Shown here: in pieces, positions 1 to 7,445 of the stretch
How the letters are laid out: the number at the start of each line of letters is the position of its first letter
Numbering within the stretch: position 1 is the stretch's first letter
Assembly: GCA_009193035.1 (NCBI GenBank)
Contig: SWDT01000563.1
Span: 1-16,224, forward strand
From: Halicephalobus mephisto
Taxonomy: Eukaryota > Nematoda > Chromadorea > Rhabditida > Panagrolaimidae
DNA: 16,224 nt
Reading direction: 5' to 3'
Notes under the pieces: model-generated
Seen by the model: only the letters and a program-made list of their open reading frames with translations
Databases searched by the model: none
What the model was told of the DNA's origin: nothing
Position numbers and translations under genes: made by a program

Positions 1-340
1 TCCTCCGTTGTTGTGTTGAGAGAATCGGGACCTAATATTTTCTTATCGATGCTAAGACTATCTGTTCGGGACCAAGTGCTTTCTGTCGGTTGCACTTCTC
101 ATTAAGGATGAATCTCTATCCAACAAATGAAAGGTGTTATCTTTCGTTGTTCGAAGGCTTAGAAACTGTTTTCTGTTCTATTGCCAGTCTCTTCGATGTC
201 TGCAAATCGGAAAACTATAGTATTCTCGACAAGCAATTTCTGGAGAAAGTTATCTTGGACTACGGAGAGCTTACTTAGAAGATTATTACAATAGATGTTC
301 CCCAACGATATCTCATCCTTAGGAACAGTTAATTCCTATA
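1..340. other. degenerate intergenic DNA, possibly old 17-bp satellite
   Basis: No gene is supported. Short fragments such as tatctcatccttagg and actatctgttcggg recall the 17-bp monomer of the satellite that begins near 804 (ctatc, a few bases, then ctaagg), so this may be strongly decayed satellite. The core TCGGGACC, common in the hairpin repeats further right, occurs near 26 and 66. A 62-codon open frame at 90-278 lacks an ATG at its start and resembles nothing I know. Confidence 0.3.
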
Positions 341-604
341 CACAAAAAAAACATAACTTTTGGTTCCATAACAATTGTGAAATATGTACACAATAGTCAT
401 ATTTTTCATGAATATTCGACATTCGTGACGAAAAATGTAAGTAATAGTGACGATTTCTATTTGTTACTACACACAAAAAACGTAACTTTTGGATCAATAA
501 TAATTGTGAAATGTAACAAAAATGTGACAATTGTGCCACACTTTTCATCAATATTCGACATTCGTGACGAAGATTGCAATAGTGACGATTTATATTTGTT
601 ACTA
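341..604. repeat. tandem duplication of a ~130-bp module
   Basis: Two diverged copies lie head to tail at 341-469 and 470-604. Both run from a cacaaaaaa/taactttt block, through attgtgaaat and atattcgacattcgtgacga, to tagtgacgattt and tttgttacta. The spacing between matching blocks varies from 129 to 139 bp because of indels. A 17-bp sequence at 345-361 is repeated in exact inverted orientation at 609-625, so the pair has hairpin-capable ends. The segment is bracketed by near-identical direct repeats starting catccttaggaaca (314-333 and 654-673). This could be a small non-autonomous element or part of a local satellite. Confidence 0.7.
345..361. repeat. left arm of 17-bp inverted repeat
   Basis: The run aaaaaaacataactttt is the exact reverse complement of 609-625. 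Together the arms bracket the duplicated module. Confidence 0.75.
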
Positions 605-608
605 GATT

Positions 609-625
609 AAAAGTTATGTTTTTTT
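609..625. repeat. right arm of 17-bp inverted repeat
   Basis: The run aaaagttatgttttttt is the exact reverse complement of 345-361. The 23-nt direct repeat of the left flank recurs about 30 bp further right. Confidence 0.75.
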
Positions 626-803
626 ACGTAATATTTCCTCCTCAGTAGCATTTCATCCTTAGGAACAATTAATCTCCAGCGGTAATTTCCCCCTTTTCCA
701 CTCGTGTCAATTCCGGAATTCTCTTCAAATTTAATTAAAATATTAAGTTGATCCAACTACCAGAAAATTTATAAAAATGAAAAAAAATAAAATCTTATAA
801 AAA

Positions 804-1169
804 ATCACATATCGTTGGGAAGATCTGTCGTTGGAGAACATAAATTTTTTAAAGCTTAAGTACTGCTAGGGAGGAACTACTCCTGTGGAGGGAATTATCG
901 CTATGATATATCTTTTATTAAGGAAAAACTACTATTTTGAAACAACTATCTTTTAAAGAGGAATTGCTACTGAAAAGATCTTCTCACTAGGGAATATATT
1001 TCTAGATGATATTTGGTCCTTACAAATATACCTGTCCCCTAAGGAATAGCTATTGCTAAAGTACAAATATCACTAGAGAACATCTATTACTGAAGAAAAA
1101 ATTACTATTTGGAAACAACTATCCTTAAGGAGGAACTTCTACTGGAAAGATTTCTAACTAGGGAATATA
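804..1169. repeat. 17-bp/170-bp higher-order satellite, left segment
   Basis: This segment is built of diverged 17-bp monomers with a rough consensus aanaactatcnctaagg. Examples are atcacatatcgttggga (804-820) and, just before the transposon, tacaaatatcactagag, aacatctattactgaag and aacaactatccttaagg. The last ~130 bp align in order with the 170-bp unit seen at 2717-3056. Further left the monomers are more diverged and some carry indels, as expected at an array edge. The satellite is cut at 1168-1169 by insertion of the Tc1-like element. Confidence 0.85.
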
Positions 1170-1367
1170 CAGTATCGGACAAAAGTCTTGGGACTCTCTC
1201 ATTTTTGTTCATATTTTTGTTTAACTTAGTAATATTAGAAGTAGCAAGGGGTATTGCGTAGCTATCATTACCTGCTACAATCGTTACCAGTTCTGAACTT
1301 TCTACGTGCGCCCACAGGAAATGGCGCAGCATTGTTCATTTTTTGCCCGCCAAAAGTCTTGGGACTT
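1170..1367 (+). repeat. left inverted repeat of the Tc1-like element, with paired direct repeats
   Basis: About 198 bp match 2513-2711 in inverse orientation. The one difference I see is a T-run shift near 1215 (atatttttgttt against atatttttttgtt). The 16-bp motif caaaagtcttgggact occurs at the outer edge (1180-1195) and again at the inner edge (1351-1366). This is the IR/DR layout in which transposase binds two sites per end. Confidence 0.97.
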
Positions 1368-1419
1368 TAGATTTATTGTTTTGAAAAATAATTCAAACAG
1401 CAACATTTACAAAACAAAT

Positions 1420-2440
1420 CTAATATTTAGTACTACAACCTTTGGCTTTAATTACTGCATTACACCGATCTCTCATAGATCGAATTAGTTTCTGGATAAA
1501 CAATGGACTGATGTCCTCCCATTCACGTTTGACTAATTCGAATTTTTCATCTAAATACGAGCTTTCTGACCTTTACATCTTCGTTTTAATTCCCACCATA
1601 CATTCTCTATCGGACTCAAGTCTGGTGACTGGGAGGGCCAAGGAAGAACTTGAACATGATGATCTTCAAGCAAATTGCTGACGTACTTCGACCGATGTTT
1701 TGGATCATTGTCTCTCTGGAAGAACCAATTCCTAGGCATATTTTTCTTAGCAAAAGGTAAAACATAATCTTTGATAATATCGGCGTATGTCAGTGCATCC
1801 ATGATTCCTTTAATTCTGACCAAAGGACCAACACCGAACGAAGTTATACATCCCCAAACGATGAGAGTACCTCCTCCGTATTTCATAGTTGGAAGCTGAT
1901 ATTTAGGAGCAAATCGAGCACCGCGAGGACGTCGGATCCACCGCGTGTTTCATTTCCGAACAAGGTAAGAGCAGATTCGTCTGTCCATAAAATTCTGGAC
2001 CACATTTCAAAATCCCAACACTTGTGTTCCCAAGCCCAATCAAGTCTAGAGATCTGATTCTTAGAAGATACTGCTGGTTTGTTGACTCCACGGCAACCAT
2101 GCAAGTCCTTTTCCACCAACCTTCTTTGCACAGTTCTTACACTGACGGAATCATCATCTGAACCAAAAATTTCTTTCTTAATATCTGGTGCTGTCAAAAG
2201 TGGATTCTGTTGGGAGAGTGTTTTGATATGTTGATCGACAGATTTCGAAGTTATTCTCGGTCTTCCAGATTTCGGAGCAGGTACTACAGTTCCTCTGCTC
2301 TTAAAACGCTTCATCCATCTGGCAACGGTGTTCTTTGAGATCATAAAAGTTCGAGCAACATCATTTTTCGTCCTGCCCCTTCTCACAGCTTCAATGACCT
2401 TTCCTTTGAAATCGGGAGAGTAGTATTGATCACACACCAT
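1420..2440 (-). pseudogene. Tc1-like transposase, DD34E, broken by two frameshifts
   Basis: The gene encodes the cut-and-paste transposase of the surrounding element. It starts at the ATG at 2440 (MVCDQYYSPDFKGK). Residues ~8-45 look like the first helix-turn-helix (VARTFMISKNTVARWMKRF), followed by an AT-hook-like GRPR at 59-62 and a second DNA-binding region to ~115. The first catalytic Asp is D154 in LWTDESALTLFG. The second Asp lies in FQRDNDPKH and the Glu in SPDLSPIENVW, with exactly 34 residues between them. The frame breaks at 1945-1948, where an extra gt (ac on the coding strand) disrupts GNETRW, and again at 1551-1556, where one base is missing. Beyond that the C-terminal tail continues to AKGCSTKY and a stop at 1420-1422. 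Allowing for both shifts the protein would be 339 residues, the usual Tc1 length, so nothing else seems lost. Confidence 0.95.
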
Positions 2441-2512
2441 AACTAAATCATAAAATTATATTAAAAAAAGAAAATGCGAAAACTTACTTATATAAAATAT
2501 ATAAACAATGAG

Positions 2513-2711
2513 AAGTCCCAAGACTTTTGGCGGGCAAAAAATGAACAATGCTGCGCCATTTCCTGTGGGCGCACGTAGAAAGTTCAGAACTGGTAACGAT
2601 TGTAGCAGGTAATGATAGCTACGCAATACCCCTTGCTACTTCTAATATTACTAAGTTAACAAAAAAATATGAACAAAAATGAGAGAGTCCCAAGACTTTT
2701 GTCCGATACTG
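2513..2711 (-). repeat. right inverted repeat of the Tc1-like element, with paired direct repeats
   Basis: This is the 199-bp inverse copy of 1170-1367. The 16-bp motif agtcccaagacttttg lies at 2514-2529 (inner) and 2686-2701 (outer). The short A+T-rich gap between this repeat and the transposase start at 2440 holds TATA-like stretches (tatataaaatatataaa on the minus strand reads similarly) that could serve as a promoter; that is inference only. Confidence 0.97.
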
Positions 2712-3218
2712 TATATCCCTAAGGACCAAACACCACTAGAAAATACCCGTCCTTTGAGGAATAACTATCGCTAAGGTACAAATATCACTGGAGAACATCT
2801 ATTACTGAAGAAAAACTACTATTTGGAAACAACTATCCTTAAGGAGGAACTTCTACTGGAAAGATCTCTCACTAGGGAATATATATCCCTAAGGACCAAA
2901 CACCACTAGAAAATACCCGTCCTTTGAGGAATAACTATCGCTAAGGTACAAATATCACTGGAGAACATCTATTACTGAAGAAAAATTACTATTTGGAAAC
3001 AACTATCCTTAAGGAGGAACTGCTACTGGAAAGATCTCTCACTAGGGAATATATATCCCTAAGGACCAAACAACACTAGAAAATACCCGTCCTTTAAGGA
3101 ATAACTATCGCTAAGGTACAAATATCACTAGAGAACATCTATTACTAAAAAAGAATTGTCGTTGGGAAACCACTATTGCTGGAGGACATAAATCCCCAAG
3201 GATCAAATATCGCTGAAA
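2712..3218. repeat. 17-bp/170-bp higher-order satellite, right segment
   Basis: The block tatccctaaggaccaaac recurs with its tccct at 2716, 2886 and 3056, an exact 170-bp period. The first two full units differ at only two positions that I can see. Each unit splits without remainder into ten 17-bp monomers, among them aataactatcgctaagg, tacaaatatcactggag, aacatctattactgaag, aacaactatccttaagg and aggaacttctactggaa. The third unit departs from the pattern after ~90 bp. The array then fades through diverged monomers such as aaccactattgctggag and atcaaatatcgctgaaa (3202-3218). Confidence 0.95.
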
Positions 3219-3225
3219 AAATTTG

Positions 3226-3489
3226 TCATACAGTCCACTTTGAAGATTGTTTTCCCTCCTCCGCAAATACCCAAAGTAATTCTAATATCGGTGAGATCTT
3301 TTGTGGTGAATAAATAGATCTTTTCAAATGTTTATTCGTTGAAGGTGTGTGTTCAGGATCGGTCCCTATTGTTCCCCATGACTCAGGACAGATTTTCCCG
3401 TCACATTTGTTTCCTCTGTTCCGGTTTGCTTTTTGTCCAATAATTATTTCTTGGATTTCCCCTTTGTTAAATTCTACATTACAAGACAA
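3226..3489 (-). other. open patch of unknown origin, possible exon fragment
   Basis: About 88 codons are open on the minus strand, in a stretch visibly richer in G+C than the A+T-rich DNA to its right. It contains no ATG, so it could only be an internal exon or a decayed fragment. The product includes GQKANRNRGNKCDGKICPES, with two closely spaced Cys, and then WGTIGTDPEHTPST. I recognise no family. A pyrimidine-rich stretch ending tgtag on the minus strand (near 3475) could be a 3' splice site, and a gtattt after TTTGG (near 3270) could be a 5' splice site; both are weak. It may equally be a chance open frame in decayed repeat DNA. Confidence 0.2.
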
Positions 3490-3509
3490 AAATAAATTTC
3501 AAATAGTTT

Positions 3510-3970
3510 GTAAAAAATGACTTTTCCGTTCAAGACCGATTTTTAAATTTTTTCTTTAATTTCCTTCAAATTTCATTATTTTTCATAAATTTTCACATTT
3601 TTAGAATCAACATGATTTAAAATATCGAATTATGTAAGAAAATTTAAAATAATTTAATTTTTAAAAAAATAGAAAAAAATTTAAAAAAAATAAAAAGTTC
3701 TGAAAATCGTGGTCTAGTGGTTCTCGAACGGAAACTTTTTTTTCCAAACAATCCAAAATTACCTTTTTCCTTTTGAAAAAAAAATACTAATCTGGCTATG
3801 TTCCTAAAAAATAACTTTTCCGTTCAGGACCGATTTTTAAATTTTTTTAAATTTCCTTCAAATTTCATTATTTTTCATAAATTTTTACATTTTTAGAATC
3901 AATATGATTTAAAACATCGAATTATCTAAGAAAATTTAGAATAATTTAATTTTTAAAAAATAAAAATTTA
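3510..3970. repeat. ~294-bp tandem duplication, second copy partial
   Basis: A block beginning acttttccgttcaagaccga near 3520 recurs near 3814. From there ~165 bp align closely, including ccttcaaatttcattatttt, agaatcaa-atgatttaaaa and tcgaattat-taagaaaattta. The second copy stops near 3970. The opening motif, ttttccgttc followed by a(a/g)gaccga, resembles one arm of the hairpin repeats at 9.8-10.9 kb and 14-16 kb. Confidence 0.85.
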
Positions 3971-4387
3971 CTCATCAGAGTCCTGAATGGAAAATAATTT
4001 TTATTTTTTTAAATAAGTCACTATTGATATTTCTGCTTTATACTTGTCCAATCCTGTCCGGCTATTATTTTTTCAGTTCCTTTCCAAAAATAGAAAATTC
4101 ATGTTTATCTTTGTTCCGAAATTGCGTAATTTAAATTTTTTCAATTTTTAAAATTTTTCGACTGCTGTAACACTAGACTAGAGTACAAAATATGAAAAAT
4201 ATTTATTATATATCAAAAGTCTTTAATCACAAAAAATACAAAAAAAATATAATGTAAAACATCTATTAGGATTGTAATTTGCCCGAGGCAAATTGAAAAA
4301 TGGACAACTTTCCCCAGTCAATTTTCTCAACTACAATCCTAGTTAAAATATTCGAAAGTGATTTATTTTTTGGTGGAAAGTGAATTA

Positions 4388-4559
4388 CAGTAGAACTTGG
4401 ACATAAGATACTTCCGCTATAACATATCTCACATTACATCATACGGTCTGAGTGAGTTTGGTTAGTTTATCTTCAAATTGACCCCGGATATAATATATCC
4501 TTTCTTATAACATACGTTTTGGTCAGTCCCAAGAGGTATCTGATATCCAAGTTCGACTG
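4388..4559. mobile_element. pogo/Tigger-like MITE, copy 1
   Basis: This 172-bp unit starts cagtagaacttggacata and ends with the near-inverse tatccaagttcgactg, with TA on both sides (4386-4387, 4560-4561). The inverted ends match over ~24 bp with about four mismatches. TA duplication and CAGT-type ends fit the pogo/Tigger branch of Tc1/mariner. It has no coding capacity. Confidence 0.75.
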
Positions 4560-4614
4560 TATGTAAAACTAGGTGTTTTGTAATTATTTTAAAGAAAAAA
4601 GGTAAAATACAATA

Positions 4615-4789
4615 CAGTACAACTTGGATATGAGATACCCCGCTACAACATATCTCTTGTTATAGCATACGGTGTAAGTGAGTGAGTTTGGTTAGTTTAT
4701 CTTCAAATTTACCCCGGATATAATATATCCTTTCTTATAACATACGTTGTGGTCAGTTCCAAGAGGTATTTTATATCCAAGTTTGACTG
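4615..4789. mobile_element. pogo/Tigger-like MITE, copy 2
   Basis: This 175-bp unit is similar to copy 1 throughout, including gagtttggttagtttatctt and ccccggatataatatatcc. It is flanked by TA at 4613-4614 and 4790-4791. Both copies are followed by the same ~55-bp spacer (gtaaaactaggtgttttg and so on), so copies 1 and 2 arose by tandem duplication of MITE plus spacer, not by two insertions. Confidence 0.75.
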
Positions 4790-4846
4790 TATGTAGAACT
4801 AGGTGTTTTGTAATTATTTTAAAGAAAAAAAAGATAAAATATAATA

Positions 4847-4948
4847 CAGTACAATTTGGATATAAAATATCCTCGCTACAACATATCTCTTGTTATAGCC
4901 TACGCTTTCCCCGGTCCGAAAAGGGTGTCTTATATTCAAGTTCTACTT
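4847..4948. mobile_element. pogo/Tigger-like MITE, copy 3, internally deleted
   Basis: The left end, cagtacaatttggatata, lies 232 bp after that of copy 2. The right end is the degenerate tcaagttctactt. The middle is missing (102 bp against ~173 bp), so this copy has lost the central gagtttggttag section. Confidence 0.65.
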
Positions 4949-5299
4949 TAATATTTATTCTCACTTTGTCAAAGTTAGTTTTCAAGGTCGTCATTGAAAA
5001 AATTAACTAGCGAAGTAGCCCATTTTTCAATTTGCCCGATCAAATTACAATCCTAGCATCTATCAAGTCTCTCAGGAATTTTCGTGCTGAGAGCCAGATC
5101 TACCATGATTTCTTAAACATTTATAAAATTATTTAAAATTATTTATTTTTTGTTTTTTTTATTAATATCAAGTTTTTTGTCTCGTAAAGAATACAATGTA
5201 AAGTATCTATTAAGTTTTTCAGGAATTTTCGTGTTGGGAGCCAAGTCTACCATGATTTCTTAAATATTCATAAAATTATTTAAAATTCTTTATTTTTTA

Positions 5300-5560
5300 C
5301 GATCGGCCTTCGAGTTTCGTACATGATTCCTGTTTTTTAAACGAAATGCATTCAACAAAATTGAATATGATATTTTTTGGGTGTTGATTTAGGATCAATG
5401 GGAAAGAGGATATTTGATCTTTGCAGTGTTCCATTGAACGAAGTTGATCAAAGAAATTCAGAATCCCGAAAAAAATGAATTAATACCATTGTCAAATTTC
5501 TCTTTGATAAAATTCCATTAAAGGTCCTAGTCTTCCGGAATCCAAGGGAAAGTTCGGAAT
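5300..5560. other. unique sequence without a recognised gene
   Basis: About 260 bp of mixed composition between repeat blocks, with many stops in all frames. I see no repeat, promoter or RNA structure that I can name. Confidence 0.4.
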
Positions 5561-5890
5561 TTTAAACATTATTAAAAATTTCTAAAATATTCTTAAAATT
5601 TTTTTAAATAATTTAAAAATTAAACTATTTCTAATTTAAAATTTTAAAAATAATTAAAAAATAATTAAAAATTTCTAAAATATTCTTAAAAATTTTTTAA
5701 AATAATTTAAAAATTAAAATATTTCTAATTTAAAATTTTAAAAATAATTAAAAATTTCTAAAATATTCTTAAAAATTTTTTAAAATAATTTAAAAATTAT
5801 TAAAATATTTTTAATCTAAAATTTAAAAATTATTTAAAAATTTAAAAATTCAAAAATGATTGAAAATCTCTAAAATATTTTTAATCGAAA
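5561..5890. repeat. A+T-rich tandem repeat, ~83-93 bp
   Basis: The block ttctaaaatattcttaaaa recurs near 5580, 5673 and 5756, followed each time by aataatttaaaaatta and atttctaatttaaaatttt. A fourth, weaker copy continues to ~5890. Unit length varies through A/T run slippage. Confidence 0.75.
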
Positions 5891-6012
5891 ATGTTTTCTA
5901 TTTCAAAAATTTACTTTAGTGAAATTGATAAAAATTGATATTTGAATTTTTCTGAACAAAATTACTGTCTACAAGTTATGTGTTAAGACAAAAAGCCCGA
6001 TTTCCGAATTCG

Positions 6013-6527
6013 AACTTTGAAGAGCAATTTCGATCTTAAATTTTGATGATCAACTTTGATGCTGAACTTTGACCTCAAACTTTGATGTTGAACTTTGACA
6101 ATCAACTTTGATGTTGAACTTTAATAATCAATCTTGACCTCAAAGTTGGATAGTGAACTTTGACTTCGAACTTTAATGTTGAACTTTGACCTTAAATTTC
6201 GATGATTAACTTTGACCTCAAATTTTGATGTTGAACTTTGACAATCAATTTCGACCTCAAAGTTAAATAGTGAACTTTGACTTCGAACTCTGGTAATAAA
6301 CTTTGACTTCGAACTTTAATGTTGAACTTTGACCTTAAATTTCGATGATCAACTTCAACCTCAAATGTCGATGTTGAACTTTGACTTCGAACTCTGATGA
6401 TTAATTTCGAGTTCCAATTTTATCAATTTTGAATTCGAATTTCAATGACCAACTTTGATACTGAACTTTGAAGTTCAATTTTGATTTTAAAATTTGAATT
6501 CGAACTTTAATCATGAACTTTGAATCC
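6013..6527. repeat. 13-bp minisatellite with an 11-monomer (143-bp) higher-order period
   Basis: About 39 successive monomers of aactttganntyr type keep a 13-bp phase for most of the array, for example aactttgacctca, aactttgatgttg, aactttgacaatc and aagttggatagtg. The run aactttgacttcg to aactttaatgttg to aactttgacctta starts at 6156 and, in similar order, at 6299, exactly 143 bp (11 x 13) later. Monomers become irregular past ~6400. Frames read through parts of it but encode only the repeat. Confidence 0.92.
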
Positions 6528-7003
6528 AGGTTATGGTGGCTAAATTTAGCAAAGTACTGGAAATTTTCATCGAGACAATTTTGCAACAATATTTTTTAAC
6601 TTTCAAAATACTACATTTTTGCAACCAATATATAAAACAAAAGATTCTGAAAATTCCCAGAGACAATTTCATGAGAATAATTTTTAATTTTCATTATATT
6701 ACAAATTTCGTAAAAATAATTATAAAAAATTTCATAAAAATAATTGTTAATGTTTACTGTGACGTAATTGTCCTCGGTAATACGGTAGTTAATAAGTGGT
6801 TGTAAAGTTAGGATTCCCGGCCAGAAATTTGAGGTTTTTTAGTCACGAAAAACCAGTCGAGGAGGAAGTTTCACGAAACAAGTCCGGAACTCTGATGGAT
6901 CCTCCGCAGATGATCCAAAATCGCTTGTAACTGAGCATGGTCGAATGTACTCGATTATATTCATTTTTCTACACAGAAACTGAAAAAAGAATGAACAAGA
7001 AAA
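6528..7003. other. A+T-rich DNA without a recognised gene
   Basis: No gene is supported. Open frames of 62 and 90 codons on opposite strands near 6401-6805 overlap the minisatellite or simple A+T-rich sequence. A 22-nt block, gtttactgtgacgtaattgt plus cc (6752-6773), recurs at 7633-7654 with one difference. A more balanced stretch at ~6815-6930 has no recognised content. Confidence 0.4.
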
Positions 7004-7445
7004 TTACGATCGTATGTTCATTTTAGATTTCATAAATCCAATGATTAAATTTAGTATGCTTGACTATATGTGATTCTAGAATACCTGTGTACGATCATAA
7101 CTTTCTTTATTTTTTTCATTTCCTAATGTAGAAAACTGAGTATAGTCGAAAGCGCTTGATTATATGTGATTGTAGAACACCTGTGGGGAGTTACGATCGT
7201 ATGTCATTTTAGATTTCATACATCCAATAAGTAAATCCAGTATGTTCGATTATATGTGATTCTAGAGTACCTGTGTACGATCATAACTTTATTTTTTTCA
7301 TTTCCTAATGTAGAAAACAAATATAACCAAGTATACTCCATTATGTGATTGTAGAGCATCTGTGGGGAGTTACGATCGTATGTCATTTTAGATTTCATAC
7401 ATCCAATGAGTAAATTTAATATGTTCAATTATAAGTGATTCTAGA
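7004..7445. repeat. dimeric tandem repeat, ~90-bp half-units in ~180-bp units
   Basis: The block tatatgtgatt recurs near 7065, 7161, 7251, 7340 and 7430, so 89-96 bp apart. Two forms alternate: tgattctagaatacctgtgtacgatcataact and tgattgtagaacacctgtgg followed by ggagttacgatcgtatgtc. The A/B alternation gives a 179-187-bp unit, as seen in ttacgatcg at 7004, 7191 and 7370. Each dimer also holds a dyad between acgatcataact and agttacgatcgt. Confidence 0.85.

Larger units (their letters stand above)
1170..2711 (-). mobile_element. Tc1-like DNA transposon (Tc1/mariner, IR/DR type), transposase broken
   Basis: This 1542-bp element starts CAGTATCGGACAAAAG and ends with the reverse complement of that sequence. 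It is flanked on both sides by the TA dinucleotide (1168-1169, 2712-2713) that Tc1/mariner elements duplicate. It has ~199-bp inverted repeats, each with a 16-bp direct repeat at its outer and inner edge. One transposase reading frame on the minus strand fills most of the interior. It sits inside a 170-bp satellite unit: gggaata plus TA plus tatccct rebuilds the sequence found uninterrupted at 2875-2890 and 3045-3060. The inverted repeats are almost identical to each other but the transposase is frameshifted, so the copy is recent but not autonomous. Confidence 0.97.
4259..5063. mobile_element. hAT-like non-autonomous element with 8-bp target duplications
   Basis: The element proper is 4267-5055 (789 bp). 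It begins taggattgtaatttg and ends with the inverse, caaattacaatccta. The inverted ends cover 37 and 36 nt (4267-4303, 5020-5055) and differ mainly around the cccgag/atcggg centre. It is flanked by acatctat (4259-4266) and gcatctat (5056-5063), an 8-bp duplication with one mismatch. Eight-base duplications and TAGG-type termini fit the hAT superfamily. No transposase frame is present, so it is non-autonomous. Its interior is largely three tandem pogo-like MITEs, an unusual cargo. Assignment to hAT rests on the termini and duplication length only. Confidence 0.75.
4140..5300. repeat. ~147-bp host repeat interrupted by a hAT-like element
   Basis: The block (c/t)atctat-aagt-t-tcaggaattttcgtg, followed by agccagatctaccatgattt, starts near 5057 and again near 5203, a 147-bp period. 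The stretch left of the transposon, with its tatcaa-agt-ttt and aatgtaaaacatctat blocks (~4205-4266), matches ~5165-5209. The transposon at 4267-5055 therefore split one unit of a short tandem array. The copy at 5190-5225 shows the joined, unoccupied form, atgtaaagtatctattaag. Confidence 0.75.

Noticed and set aside
90..278. 62-codon open frame on the plus strand
   Set aside because: It does not begin with ATG, has no recognisable domain and lies in DNA that looks like decayed satellite.
1105..1332. 75-codon minus-strand open frame
   Set aside because: It lies across the satellite boundary and the left inverted repeat of the transposon, so it is a by-product of those sequences.
1442..1681. 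Plus-strand open frame of 79 codons
   Set aside because: It is antisense to the transposase gene, whose reading is well supported.
4747..5010. 87-codon plus-strand open frame
   Set aside because: It runs through the end of MITE copy 2, the spacer and copy 3, all non-coding inverted-repeat elements.
6401..6805. Overlapping open frames on both strands
   Set aside because: They read into the 13-bp minisatellite or simple A+T-rich sequence and have no domains.
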